From Stomoxys calcitrans (Eukaryota > Arthropoda > Insecta > Diptera > Muscidae), in the NCBI RefSeq assembly GCF_963082655.1, contig NC_081553.1, positions 35,173,232 through 35,237,231 of the forward strand: a DNA stretch of 64,000 bases. The letters are read 5' to 3'. Position numbers and translations under genes: made by a program. The notes under the pieces were generated by a model. That model worked only from the letters and a program-made list of their open reading frames with translations, was not told where the DNA came from and did not search any database. How positions within the stretch are numbered: position 1 is the stretch's first letter; each line of letters opens with the position of its first letter. Shown here in pieces: positions 53,391 to 63,284 of the stretch.

Positions 53391-54780
53391 ATATCGAGAG
53401 ATCGGTCTATATGGCAGCTATATCCAAATCTGGACCGATCAAGGCCAAATAGAAGAAGGATGTCGAAGGGCCTAACACAAACCTCTATCCCAAATTTCGG
53501 CGACATCGGACAATGAACTCTCCTTTTATTGGCCCCAAACCTTAAATCAAGAGATCGGTCTATATGGCAGCTATATCGAAATCTGGACCGATCTGTGCCA
53601 TAGTCCAGAAGAATTTCAAGGGGCTTAACTTAACTCACTGTCTCAAATTTCGACAACATCGGACTATAAATGCGCCTTTTATGGGCCCAAAACCAGAAAT
53701 CGGAGGATCGGTCTATATGGCAGCAATATCCAAATCTGGACCGATCTAGGCCAAATAGAAGAAGGTTGTCGAAGGGCCTAACACAAACCTCTATCCCAAA
53801 TTTTGGCGACATTGGACAATGAACTCTACTTTTATGGGCCCCAAACGTTAAATCGAGAGATCGGTCTATATGGCACCTATATCCAAATCTGGACCGATCT
53901 AAGCCATATTACAGAAGTATGAAGAGGGGCTTAATTTAACTCATTGTTCAAAATTTCGGCGACACCGGACAATAAATACGCCTTTTATGGGCCCAAAACC
54001 TTAAATCGAGGGATCGGTCTATATGGCAGCTATTTCCAAATTTGCACCGATCTGAGCCAAATTGAAGAAGAATGTCGAAGGGCTTAACACAACTCACTGT
54101 CCCAAATTTCATCAAAATCGGATAATAAATGTGGCTTTTATGGGCCTTAGACCCTAAATCGCCGGATCGGTCTATATGGCAGCTATCACCAAATCTGAAG
54201 CGATCCGTGCCAAATTTACGAAGGATGTCGAAGGGCCTAACACAACTCTCTGTCCCAAATTTCATCAAAATCGAATAATATATGTGGCTTTTATGGGCCT
54301 AAGACCCTAAATTGGCGGATCGGTCTATATGGCAGCTATATCCAAATCTGTACCGATCTGGGCCAAATTGACGAAGGATGTCGTAGGGCCTAACACTACT
54401 CACTGTCCCAAATTTTGGAAAAATCGGACAATAAATACGCCTTTTATGGGGCCAAGACCCTAAATCGGCGGATCGGTCTATATGGGGGCTATATCAAGAT
54501 ATAGTCCGATATAGCCCATCTTCGTCTTCAACTTAACCTGCTTATGGACAAAAACAAACAATCTGTGCAAAGTTTCAGCTCAATATCTCTATTTTTGAAG
54601 ATTGTAGCGTGATTTCAACAGACAGACGGACGGACAGACCGATGGGCACGGCTAGATCGTCTTAGATTTTTACGCTGATCCAGAATATATGTACTTTATA
54701 GGGTCAGAAATGGATATTTCGATGTATTGCAAACGGAATGACAAGATGGATATACCCCCATCCTTAGGTGGTGGGTATAA
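53391..54780 (-). mobile_element. DINE-1/HINE-like element, subfamily B, tail lost
   Basis: About seven B repeats (GATCGGTCTATATGGCAGC, CTCACTGTCCCAAATTTC). The head follows: GTAGCGTGATTTCAACAGAC, GACGGACGGACAGACC, CAGAATATATGTACTTTATA and the terminal TTAGGTGGTGGGTATAA. The left edge starts abruptly inside a repeat. Confidence 0.82.
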
Positions 54781-54789
54781 AAATATGCG

Positions 54790-55430
54790 TTCCATAAGTA
54801 CTTCATGAGTCATTATTGCATACCGAAAAAAATTACGGCGGTTTATGGGCCGGCGACGTCATTGGGCCGTACTTTTTCCATGATTACCAAGAACGGCACA
54901 TAACAGTGAATGGGAACCGCTACCGTTCAATGATAACGGAATATTTTTGGCCTCAATTGGATGATATGGACTTAAAGGGAATCTGGTTTCAACAGGAAGC
55001 GCCAAAATGCCACAATTAACTTATTAAACCCCAAGTTTGGAGAACCTCTTATCACACGAAATGGTTCAGTCAATTGGCCGCCTCATACGTGCGATTTGAC
55101 GCAGTTAAACTTTTTCCTGTTTCGCTACATCAAGTCTATGGTCTATGCCATCAAGCCAGCAACGATTGAAAAACTTCGTATGAATATCGAACATGAAATT
55201 GCAGCAGTATAGGCCGATTTAAGCTTGAAACCCGTCGAAAATTGGGTTCAGCGTCTGGACTTCTGCAAGCGTTCCCGTGATGGTCATGCAAAAAAATCGA
55301 GTTCCATACATAATCGCATATAAGGTACTTTAACAGGAATAAAATGTCATTGATATCCAAAACCGTTTTTGTTTTATTTAAAAACAAAAAACTTTTGTAG
55401 CGTTCTTTCTGAAACCCCCTGTTTATGCTA
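54790..55430 (+). pseudogene. Decayed Tc1/mariner-superfamily transposase, relic 2
   Basis: Plus-strand reading gives GGLWAGDVIGPYFFHDYQER, ITVNGNRYRSMI, WPQLDDMDLKG and WFQQEAPKCHN, where W-F-Q-Q-D-G-A is usual, so the second catalytic Asp block is altered. After a stop and frame changes a degraded GPVNWPPHTCD-like and FLFRYIKSMVYA-like segment follows. The ending AAAAACTTTTGTAGCG-type tail may be the terminal region. The protein differs from relic 1, so this is another family member. The N-terminal DNA-binding domain is absent. Confidence 0.75.
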
Positions 55431-56414
55431 ACGATGTCCCTTAAAAAAAGATAACTGATACCGAATACTCGCTGCTGTTGTTGTTTTTGCGGCCATTGCT
55501 ATCACAAAACTATATTCACATCATTATAGTTTACTATCTTTTTTTTTTTTTGGTAGCTTGCTATTTTCTTGGAAAAGCTTTGTGGTCTTTGTTGTTGAAT
55601 CCACATCCACATGCATGTCTCTCTATGTGTTGGAGAAAAAATAACTATAATGGTATGTCCTCTCAAAAGTACACCATGATGGAAATGATGACTATCCAAA
55701 AGGAAACATTTGCCGTTTCTCATCTCATTCACACACACACACACCCTCCCCAAAGGCCGTTGCTAGGCAAATAGTATTTTCACTTTTTCCATTATTGAAC
55801 ATTCTCTCTTTTTTTTTGTCATATTTTTATGAGGTTTTATCTTCTCGACCCAAAAAACAAGAACCTTACCCAAAAAATATGGGGGAGCTAAAAAACATCT
55901 CATGCTGATTTGTGTGTGTGCGATTGCGTGTGTGTGTGTGTGAGTGTTTGTAAACATTTGGTAGTGAGTTTTATGTTCTGGCATCTTTTAGCGCCAACAA
56001 AAAAACAATGCGGTAAATATGTAAATGTTAGCAAAATATTGAAATTTATTGTCAATATTTAAAGATTGTGATTTAAAAACACCATATTGTGAATATGGTG
56101 TCCTTAGAGATTTCATATTTGATACATTTGATGGATATTATTATTATTTGGGCCAAATTTTTGAAAACTTCAATTGGATAGAACTGCAAGCTTGTAGTAG
56201 AGACAATGGGATAAGAAATTTTAAATAATAAACATTTGAATAAAAGTTATTAGAAACTTGTGAAATTAAATTTTGCCCAAACTTCAATAGCCACAGAAAT
56301 GAATCGGTGTTGAAATATTCCTTCTTTAAGAAATTTAACCATAGGAATGAGTGGATGTAAATAATTTGGAGCAGAAGCCCGTATAAACAACAAATAGTAG
56401 TAAGAGAGCAGTGT
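55431..56414. other. Unique AT-rich stretch with GT/CA runs and a perfect hairpin
   Basis: (CA) run at about 55730-55742, (GT) run at about 55911-55942. A perfect palindrome at 56079-56101 has a 10-bp stem ACACCATATT and a GTG loop. No gene recognised. Confidence 0.45.
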
Positions 56415-58520
56415 TTATACCCTACACCACTACTGTGGTACAGGGTATTATAACTTGGTGAATTAGTTTGTAACAGCCAGAAGGAAGAGAGATAGACCCA
56501 TTGATAAGCAGACCCATTGATAGAATCACTTTCTGATTCGATTAGCTATGTCTGTCCGTCTGTCTGTCTGTCTGTCTGACCGTCTGTCTGTCCGTCTGTT
56601 TGTTTGTCTGTCTGTTCGTCTGTCTGTCCATCTGTCTGTCCGTCTGTCTGTCCGTCTGTCTGTCCGTCTGTCAGTCCGTCTGTCTGTCCGCCTGTCTGTC
56701 CATCTGTCTGTCTGTCCGTCTGTCTGTCCGTCTGTCTGTCCGTCTGTCTGTCCGTCTGTCTGTCCGTCTGTCTGTCCGTCTGTCTGTCCGTCTGTCTGTC
56801 CGTCTGTCTGTCCGTCTGTCTGTCCGTCTGTCTGTCCGTCTGTCTGTCTGTCCGTCTGTCTGTCTGTCTGTCCGTCTGTCCGTCCGTCTGTCTGTCCGTC
56901 TGTCTGTCCGTCTGTCTGTCCGTCTGTCTGTCCGTCTGTCTGTCCGTCTGTCTGTCCGTCTGTCTGTCCGTCTATCTGTCCGTCTGTCTGTCCGTCTGTC
57001 TGTCCGTCTGTCTGTCCGTCTGTCTGTCCGTCTGTCTGTCCGTCTGTCTGCTTGTCTGTCTGTCTGTTCGTCTGTCTGTCCGTCTGTCTGTCTGTCCGTC
57101 TGTCTGTCTGTCTGTCCGTCTGTCTGTCCGTCTGTCTGTCCGTCTGTCTGTCCGTCTGTCTGTCCCTCTGTCTGTCCTTCTGTCTTCAAATTTGGTATGG
57201 TCATGTTTTTCGGCCTAGAGACGAAAACTATTGAAATTGGAAAAAATCCGTTCTGATTTGGATATAGCTCTCATATATATGTTCTTCCGATTTTCAGTAA
57301 TACTGCAATAAAATGGTCATTTGTTAACTTATTCTCTCGAAATTTGGCAGCAAGGATTTTCTTATGACTCCCGACATTACCGGTAGATTTCATAGAAATC
57401 GGTTCAGATTTGGATATAGCTCTCATATATATGTTCGTCCGATTTTCAGTAATAATGTAATAAAATGGTCATTTGTTAACCGATCCTCTCGAAATCTGGC
57501 AGCAAGGATTTTCTTATGACTCCCGACAATATCGATTGATTTCATAGAAATCGGTTCAGATTCGGATATAGCTCCCATATATATATTCGTCCGATTTGCT
57601 GTAATAATGCAATAAAATGGTAATTTCTTAACCGATTCCCTCGAAATTTGGCAGCAAGGATTTTCCTATGACTCCCGACATTACCGATTGGTTCATTGAA
57701 TCGGTTCAGATTCGGATATAGCTCCCATATATATATTCGTCCGATTTGCAGTAATAATGCAATAAAATGGTCATTTGTTAACCGATTCTCTTGAAATTTA
57801 GCAGCTAGGATTTTCTTATCTAATTATCTTCTCTAAATAACTGGTGAATTTCATAGAAATCGGTTCAGATTTAGATAAAGCTCTCATCTATATATACATA
57901 AATAAATATATATCGCCTGATTTTCACTTCTAGAGCCACTGCAAGCACATTTATTGACCAATCTTCCCAAAACTTCGTACAACGCTTCCTTTGACTACTG
58001 TGACGGTATCTGAGTCGAAATCGGTTCAGATTTAGATATAGCTCCCATATGTATGTTCGTCCTATTTGCAGTAATATTGCAATAAAATGGTATTTTCTTA
58101 ACCGATTCTCTCGAAATTTGGCAGCAAGGATTTTCTTATGACTCTCGATATTACTGGCGAATTACATAGAAACCGGCTTAGATTTAGATATAGCTGTCAT
58201 CTATGTATAAAGCCAGATTTACACCCCAAGAGCTGCTGCAAGCGCATTATGTGACCAATATTCCCAAAATTTTGCATCACGCTTTCCTCAATGACTACCA
58301 CATTATCTGAAAAGTTTGCTTGAAATCGGTTCAGAATTTGATATAACTCCCATATATATGTTCGTCAGATTTTGGGTAATTTGCAATAACGTTGTCATTT
58401 GTCAACCGTAGTTACCACGGTTTGACCATATTTGATCGTCAAGGTCTATCAAAATTGGTTCAGAATTGGATATAGCTCCCAACATATACTTATAGAGTAG
58501 GTTTAGGGTATTATAGAGTT
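56415..58520 (+). mobile_element. DINE-1/HINE-like element, subfamily D, with GTCY array
   Basis: Head TTATACCCTACACCACTACTG, GAAGGAAGAGAGATAGACCC and a single AATCACTTTCTGATTCGATT, then AGCTATGTCTGTCCG and the GTCY array. Central repeats are first monomeric at about 152-154 bp (TTCTTCCGATT or TTCGTCCGATT at about 57279, 57433, 57586, 57736), then mixed. It ends at a break near 58520, lacking the tail hairpin, where a reverse subfamily B copy begins. Confidence 0.8.
56548..57184. repeat. GTCY array, 12-bp order GTCTGTCTGTCC
   Basis: About 635 bp. Most of it repeats GTCT-GTCT-GTCC, so C and T are in the inverse ratio to the 9603-10219 array. Open frames on both strands arise from the 12-bp period and are not genes. 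Confidence 0.95.
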
Positions 58521-59944
58521 ATAGAATGTCGAAGGGCCTAACACAACTCACTGTCCCAAATTTCAGCAAAATCTGATAATAAATGTGGCTTTTATGGACC
58601 CAAGACCCTAAATCGGTTGATCGGTCTATATGGCAGCTATATCCAAATCTGAACCGATCTGGGTCAAATTGACGAAGAATGTCGAAGGGCCTAACACAAC
58701 TCACTGTCCCAAATTTCTGCAAAATCTGATAATAAATGTAGCTTTTATGGGCCCAAGACCCTAAATCGGTTGATCGGTCTATATGCCAGCTATATCCAAA
58801 TCGGAACCGATCTGGGTCAAATTGACGAAGAATGTCGAAGGGCCTAACACAACTCACTGTCCCAAATTTCAGCAAAATCTGATAATAAATGTGGCTTTTA
58901 TGGACCCAAGACCCTAAATCGGTTGATCGGTCTATATGGCAGCTATATCCAAATCGGAACCGATCTGGGTCAAATTGACGAAGAATGTCGAAGGGCCTAA
59001 CACAACTCACTGTCCCAAATTTCAGCAAAATCTGATAATAAATGTGGCTTTTATGGACCCAAGACCCTAAATCGGTTGATCGGTCTATATGGCAGCTATA
59101 TCCAAATCTGAACCGATCTGGGCCAAATTGATGAAGAATATCGAAGGGACTAACCAAACGCACTGTCCTAAATTTTGGAAAAATCGGACAATAAATACGC
59201 CTTTTATGGGGCCAAGACCCTAAATCGGCGGATCGGTCTCTGTGGGGGTTATACCAAGGTATTGCCCGATATAGCCCATCTTCGAACTTAACCTGCTTAT
59301 GGACAAAAAAAGAATCGGTGCAAAGTTTCAGCTCAATATCTCTATTTTTAAAGACTGTAGCGTGATTTCAACAATATTTCAAATTGCAAAAATATGTCGT
59401 GGGGCTTAACGCAACTCACTCTCCCAAATTTCGGCATCATCGGACAATAAATGGGCCTTTTATAGATCCAAAATCTTAAATCGAGAGATCGGTCTATGTG
59501 GCAGCTATATCCAAATCTGAACCGAACGAGGCCGAATTAAAGAAGGATGTCGGGTGTCCTTATGCAACTCACTGTTTAAAGTTTCAGCTAAATCGGCTTA
59601 TAAATGCAGCTTTTATGGGCTTCAGACCCTAAATCGGCAGAGCGGTATATATAGGATCTATATCGAAATATAGTGCGATCTGAATCATATCCAAGAACGT
59701 TACCTGCGTTCAGTAAAAAAACGTGTCTGTGTCAAATTTCAGCTTAATATCTCAATTTTTGAAGACAGTAGAGTGATTACAACAGACGGACGGACAGACA
59801 CACTGACACTGATTTAACAATCGTCTTAGAATTTTACAACGATCCGAAATATATATACTTTGTAGAATCGGATTTGGATATTTCAATATGTTGCAAACAG
59901 AATGACTTAATGAATATACCCCCATCCTATGGTGGTGGGTATAC
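58521..59944 (-). mobile_element. DINE-1/HINE-like element, subfamily B, with homogenised repeats
   Basis: At the left are four repeats exactly 153 bp apart (GAATRTCGAAGGG at 58524, 58677, 58830, 58983 and 59136) that differ at only a few positions. More diverged repeats follow, with a second head-like block (GTAGCGTGATTTCAACA) at about 59357 inside the element. The true head has AACAGACGGACGGACAGAC near 59780 and GGGTATAC at the right end. The tail hairpin is missing. Confidence 0.82.
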
Positions 59945-60814
59945 AAAACCAAGTTTATCCCTAAAGTTCTGTTATTTCGGTTTCTTTCAGGCCAATATCC
60001 CTTTTGCAAGTGTTTTCATTCAAATTAAATGTTTGTACTCCCATTTTTCTATTAGAAACAAAAGTTGTTTTTGTTCGAAAAGCCACATGCAGCATTAAAA
60101 TCACCAAAAAAAAAACCCACAAAAACTTTTTAATATTGAAACACAAACGTTGGAAAACAACATTCAAAAGCCCACTCAGACAACAGTGAACTAAAATGGC
60201 CAACAAAATAATTTCCAGTTTTTCCTGCCTCTGTCTCTTTTTCACTGTATACAGAGTTGATTTGGAATAAACAACAACTTTGAACTGTTACAACAAGGAG
60301 GGGGGAAAAAAAACTATGACTTGTTTTATGTTTTCCATTATTTAAAAACAATTGTTGGTTAAAGTTTTTTTTTTAACATGGGTAGGGAAAGGAAATAAGA
60401 ATCAAGTTTTATGTTTGCTAGGTTTCTTGTGAGTGTGTGTTCGTGTGTGTGTGTGTGTGTTTCTGTGTCTTGTGTACATGAAGCTTGTGGTTGAAAAAAG
60501 GCAAAACAAAAAGTTGATCATTTATAAAAATTAGCATGGAAACAAAGCTAAGCATAAGCAAAAATGAATGAATGAATGAAATTTTGCTACACAGAGATAA
60601 AATACCATGCCTTTTGTTAAAGTATCTTTGGTCCGTTAGAAGATTATCTACAATTGTTTAAAACTGTGTCCTGTATCGACCAAAATTGGTTAGGAAGTCA
60701 AGGCATCTAATACAACTCAGTGTTTCCAGTTTAAGCAAAATCGGGTAATAAATGCGACTGTTAAGGGTTAAAGACCTTAAATCGGCACATCAGTTGTGTG
60801 TAGAGCACACAAAA
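59945..60814. other. Unique stretch with a GT run and an old repeat fragment
   Basis: (GT) run at about 60431-60462, A and T homopolymers near 60105 and 60367. About 60665-60795 is a worn subfamily B unit (AATACAACTCAGTGTTTCC, CAAAATCGGGTAATAAATGC). No gene recognised. Confidence 0.45.
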
Positions 60815-61006
60815 TATGCAAATTTGCCCATGAACATTCCTTAAGGAACAGGAACAAACTACTCACACATCAATGAGAGCTGTCCTCCTTTTCATAGCTG
60901 AGTCCGAACGGCGTGCCGCAGTGCGATACCTCTTTTTGGAGAAGTTTTTACTAAGTTTTCACTAATGTCACCAGCATTAGAAGAGGGTAACCACCGCCGA
61001 AAATTT
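60815..61006 (-). mobile_element. tRNA-derived SINE, head-truncated copy
   Basis: TTTGCCCATGAACATTCC, CGGCGTGCCGCAGTGCGA and TCACCAGCATTAGAAGAGGG are present and end at CACCGCCGAAAATTTG. The tRNA-like head is missing, where a DINE-like head starts. Confidence 0.75.
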
Positions 61007-61432
61007 GTATACTCTCCACCATACGATGGGCGTATTCCAACATCGCCATTCCATTTGTAACAATCCGAAATATTGGTCTAAGACCCTTTAAAGTATATAA
61101 ATTCTTGATCGTCATGACATTTAAAGTCGATCTTGCCATGTCCGTTCATCTATCCGCCTGCCCGTCTGTCGGTCTATTTGTCTGTCTGTGGAAAGCACGA
61201 TAACTTTCGAAGGAGTAAAGCAAAGCCTTGAGTTTTTAGACCACACAACAAACCGATTACTGGCTTAGGTGTATGTCTATAGTGGCATGGGGCGGATTAA
61301 TATCTACGCTCTCTTTTCAACCAAACCTGACCTAAAGCTAGGCCTTTGAAATTTTATCCAATGTAGGTCGGTTGGGATTGTAAATGGGCCATATGGGTCC
61401 ATGTTTTAATGCAGCTGCCATATAATCCTATT
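61007..61432 (+). mobile_element. DINE-1/HINE-like element, subfamily A, tail-truncated
   Basis: TATACTCTCCACCATACGATG, AGTATATAAATTCTTGATCG and a poor GTCY tract (CCGCCTGCCCGTCTGTC). An extra segment at about 61225-61330 is not seen in other copies. Then the first repeat breaks off near CCTATTTAGCATC, where the Helitron starts. Confidence 0.7.
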
Positions 61433-61683
61433 TAGCATCAATTGCGATAGTCACTAAAAAATTGCTGTTTGTGGGGTATTTTCGGAAAGGGGTAGATCAC
61501 CAGAAAATTGGTCCCAAAAGTGGATATCAGTTCTTGCTCTACCCCCCAATACCTTTCATTTAAGTTCCACATTGACATGGTCGGTAAATATGCCAGATTT
61601 AGGGGAGTTTTGAGGATTGGGTGGTCCCCCAAACACTAAGCCCGGAAAGTTTATCAGCAATTTGCTCTATTCTCATATATCAA

Positions 61684-61917
61684 TTGGGTTGCCCAAAAAG
61701 TAATTGCGGATTTTTTAAAAGAAAGTAAATGCATTTTTAATAAAACTTAGAATGAACTTTAATCAAATATACTTTTTTTACACTTTTTTTCTAAAGCAAC
61801 CTAAAAGTAACAGCTGATAAATGACAGAAGAAAGAATGCAATTACAGAGTCACAAGCTGTGAAAAAATTTGTCAACGCCGACTATATAAAAAATCCGCAA
61901 TTACTTTTTGGGCAACC
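61684..61917 (+). mobile_element. Mariner-type MITE, copy 3
   Basis: TTGGGTTGCCCAAAAAGTAA at the left and AATTACTTTTTGGGCAACC at the right. The last CCAA of the right repeat is missing, and ATATATCA occurs on both sides, so the junction is not a simple TA duplication. It differs from the other two copies at only a few bases. Confidence 0.85.
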
Positions 61918-62382
61918 ATATATCATTTATTTGAACCCCATATTGCCATTGGCCTCAAAATTGGATATCAAATTCGTTTTCTATTCCAATTTAAACTCCT
62001 TACTGCAAAAGTCAGCAAATATGTCCGGTTTGGGGTATTGGCCCTAAAAACTATAAATATTTAGTTCCATTCTCTTTAAGACCAAGAGCAAATATGTCCT
62101 ATTTGATGGTTGTTATGGTGGTGGGACGTCCCCTAGACAGTTGGTTCCTAATGTTGATATCAGATACGTGGTCTACTCCCACATACATTTAATTTAAGCC
62201 CCATATTTCCATAATCGGCAAACATGACCGGCTCGGGGGTGTTTTTGGGGATGGGCGGCCACTCAGTGATTTGTATTTGAATTTGGATATCAGATTCGTA
62301 TTCTACTCGCAAATACCTATCATTTCAGTCCCATATTGCCATCGTCGGTAAATATGTCCGATTTAGGGGTGTTTTGGGGGTT

Positions 62383-62445
62383 GGGTGGTGTTGTGGGTGT
62401 GGGGTGGTGTTGTGAGTGTGGGGTGGTTTTGTGGGGGTCGGGTGG
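62383..62445. repeat. G-rich 19-bp tandem repeat
   Basis: Three units of GGGTGGTGTTGTGGGTGTG with minor changes plus a partial fourth (starts 62383, 62402, 62421, 62440). Plus-strand G runs could form a G-quadruplex. It is a local expansion within the Helitron C-rich block, absent from the first family E copy. Confidence 0.85.
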
Positions 62446-63138
62446 CCCCAAAGTCACTTTTCCCGAATATTGATATCAGATTCGTGCTTTACTCCCAAAG
62501 ACTTTTCATTTGAGCCCCATATGGCTATGGTCGCAAAATTCATCCCCTTTGGGAGATGTTTTTGGGGAGAGGCGGCCCCAGAAATACTTGGTCCCATATT
62601 TGGATATCAGATTCTAATTCTACACTCAAATACCTGTTATTTAAGCTCCAAATTCCCATGGTCAGTAAATAAGTCCTGTTTGGGGGGTGTTTTGGGGAAG
62701 GGGTGGACCCCCAGAAACGTGGTCTCATATTTGGATATTCTACTAGCAAATACCTTTAATTTGGGGATTGGGATGGTCCCCTCAGGCACTTGGTCCGACA
62801 ATTGGATATCAGATACGTTTTCTCATCGTAACTACCTTTCATTCGAGAACCATATTGTCGTGATTGGTCTAAATATTTATTTGGTAGCTTTAAGGGTGGG
62901 GCGGCCCCCCTAGGTACCCCATCCGAAATTTTGCTAAAAATTTTTTTTTTTGGCACTATATGAGAGCACACAAAATTTCTCCTAAAATCGCACCACCCAT
63001 CTCCGAAATCTGGCGTTTCTGAAAATTAGGGTAAGGGGTAGGGTCCGCCCCCCCTTCAGATATCGAAAAATGTAGTACCCTATTTTCACCACGGGATCAT
63101 TATGCACCATCTGTGAAAATTTCAAGAAATTCGTTTCA

Positions 63139-63284
63139 GCCGCGGCACGCCTTTCGAATTGGCTATGAAAAAGAATGTCACTTATCATTGAGCTTAAACT
63201 TGAATCGAAAAGCCATCATTGATATATGAGAAGTTTGCCCCTTAGTGGAATTGTCATGGGCCAATTTGCATTTTGCCATATGAA
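63139..63284 (+). mobile_element. SINE 3' fragment
   Basis: GCCGCGGCACGCCTTTCG, TTGAGCTTAAACTTGAATCG and GAAGTTTGCCCCTTAGTGG, to ATTTGCATTTTGCC. Distal SINE body only, between a Helitron end and a DINE-like element. Confidence 0.72.

Larger units (their letters stand above)
61433..63130 (-). mobile_element. Helitron family E copy, reversed
   Basis: Relative of 3427-5547 in opposite orientation. Its 5' part is at the right (63130 downwards: CACAGATGGTGCATAATGAT, then AAACGCCAGATTTCGGAGA and GTGTGCTCTCATATAGTGCC) and extends beyond the 5' break of the first copy. Repeats have CCATATTGCCAT and CATTTGAGCCCCATATGG. The CTAG end is not present. A MITE lies at 61684-61917 and a G-rich 19-bp repeat at 62383-62445. 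Confidence 0.7.

Noticed and set aside
58519..59163. ORFs with repeated FGTVSCVRPFDIL / FRFGYSCHIDRS motifs (also 2302-2700, 10855-11508, 32768-33082, 34263-34622)
   Set aside because: They are conceptual translations of the 153-bp repeats of DINE-like elements; 153 is a multiple of three, so frames stay open by chance.
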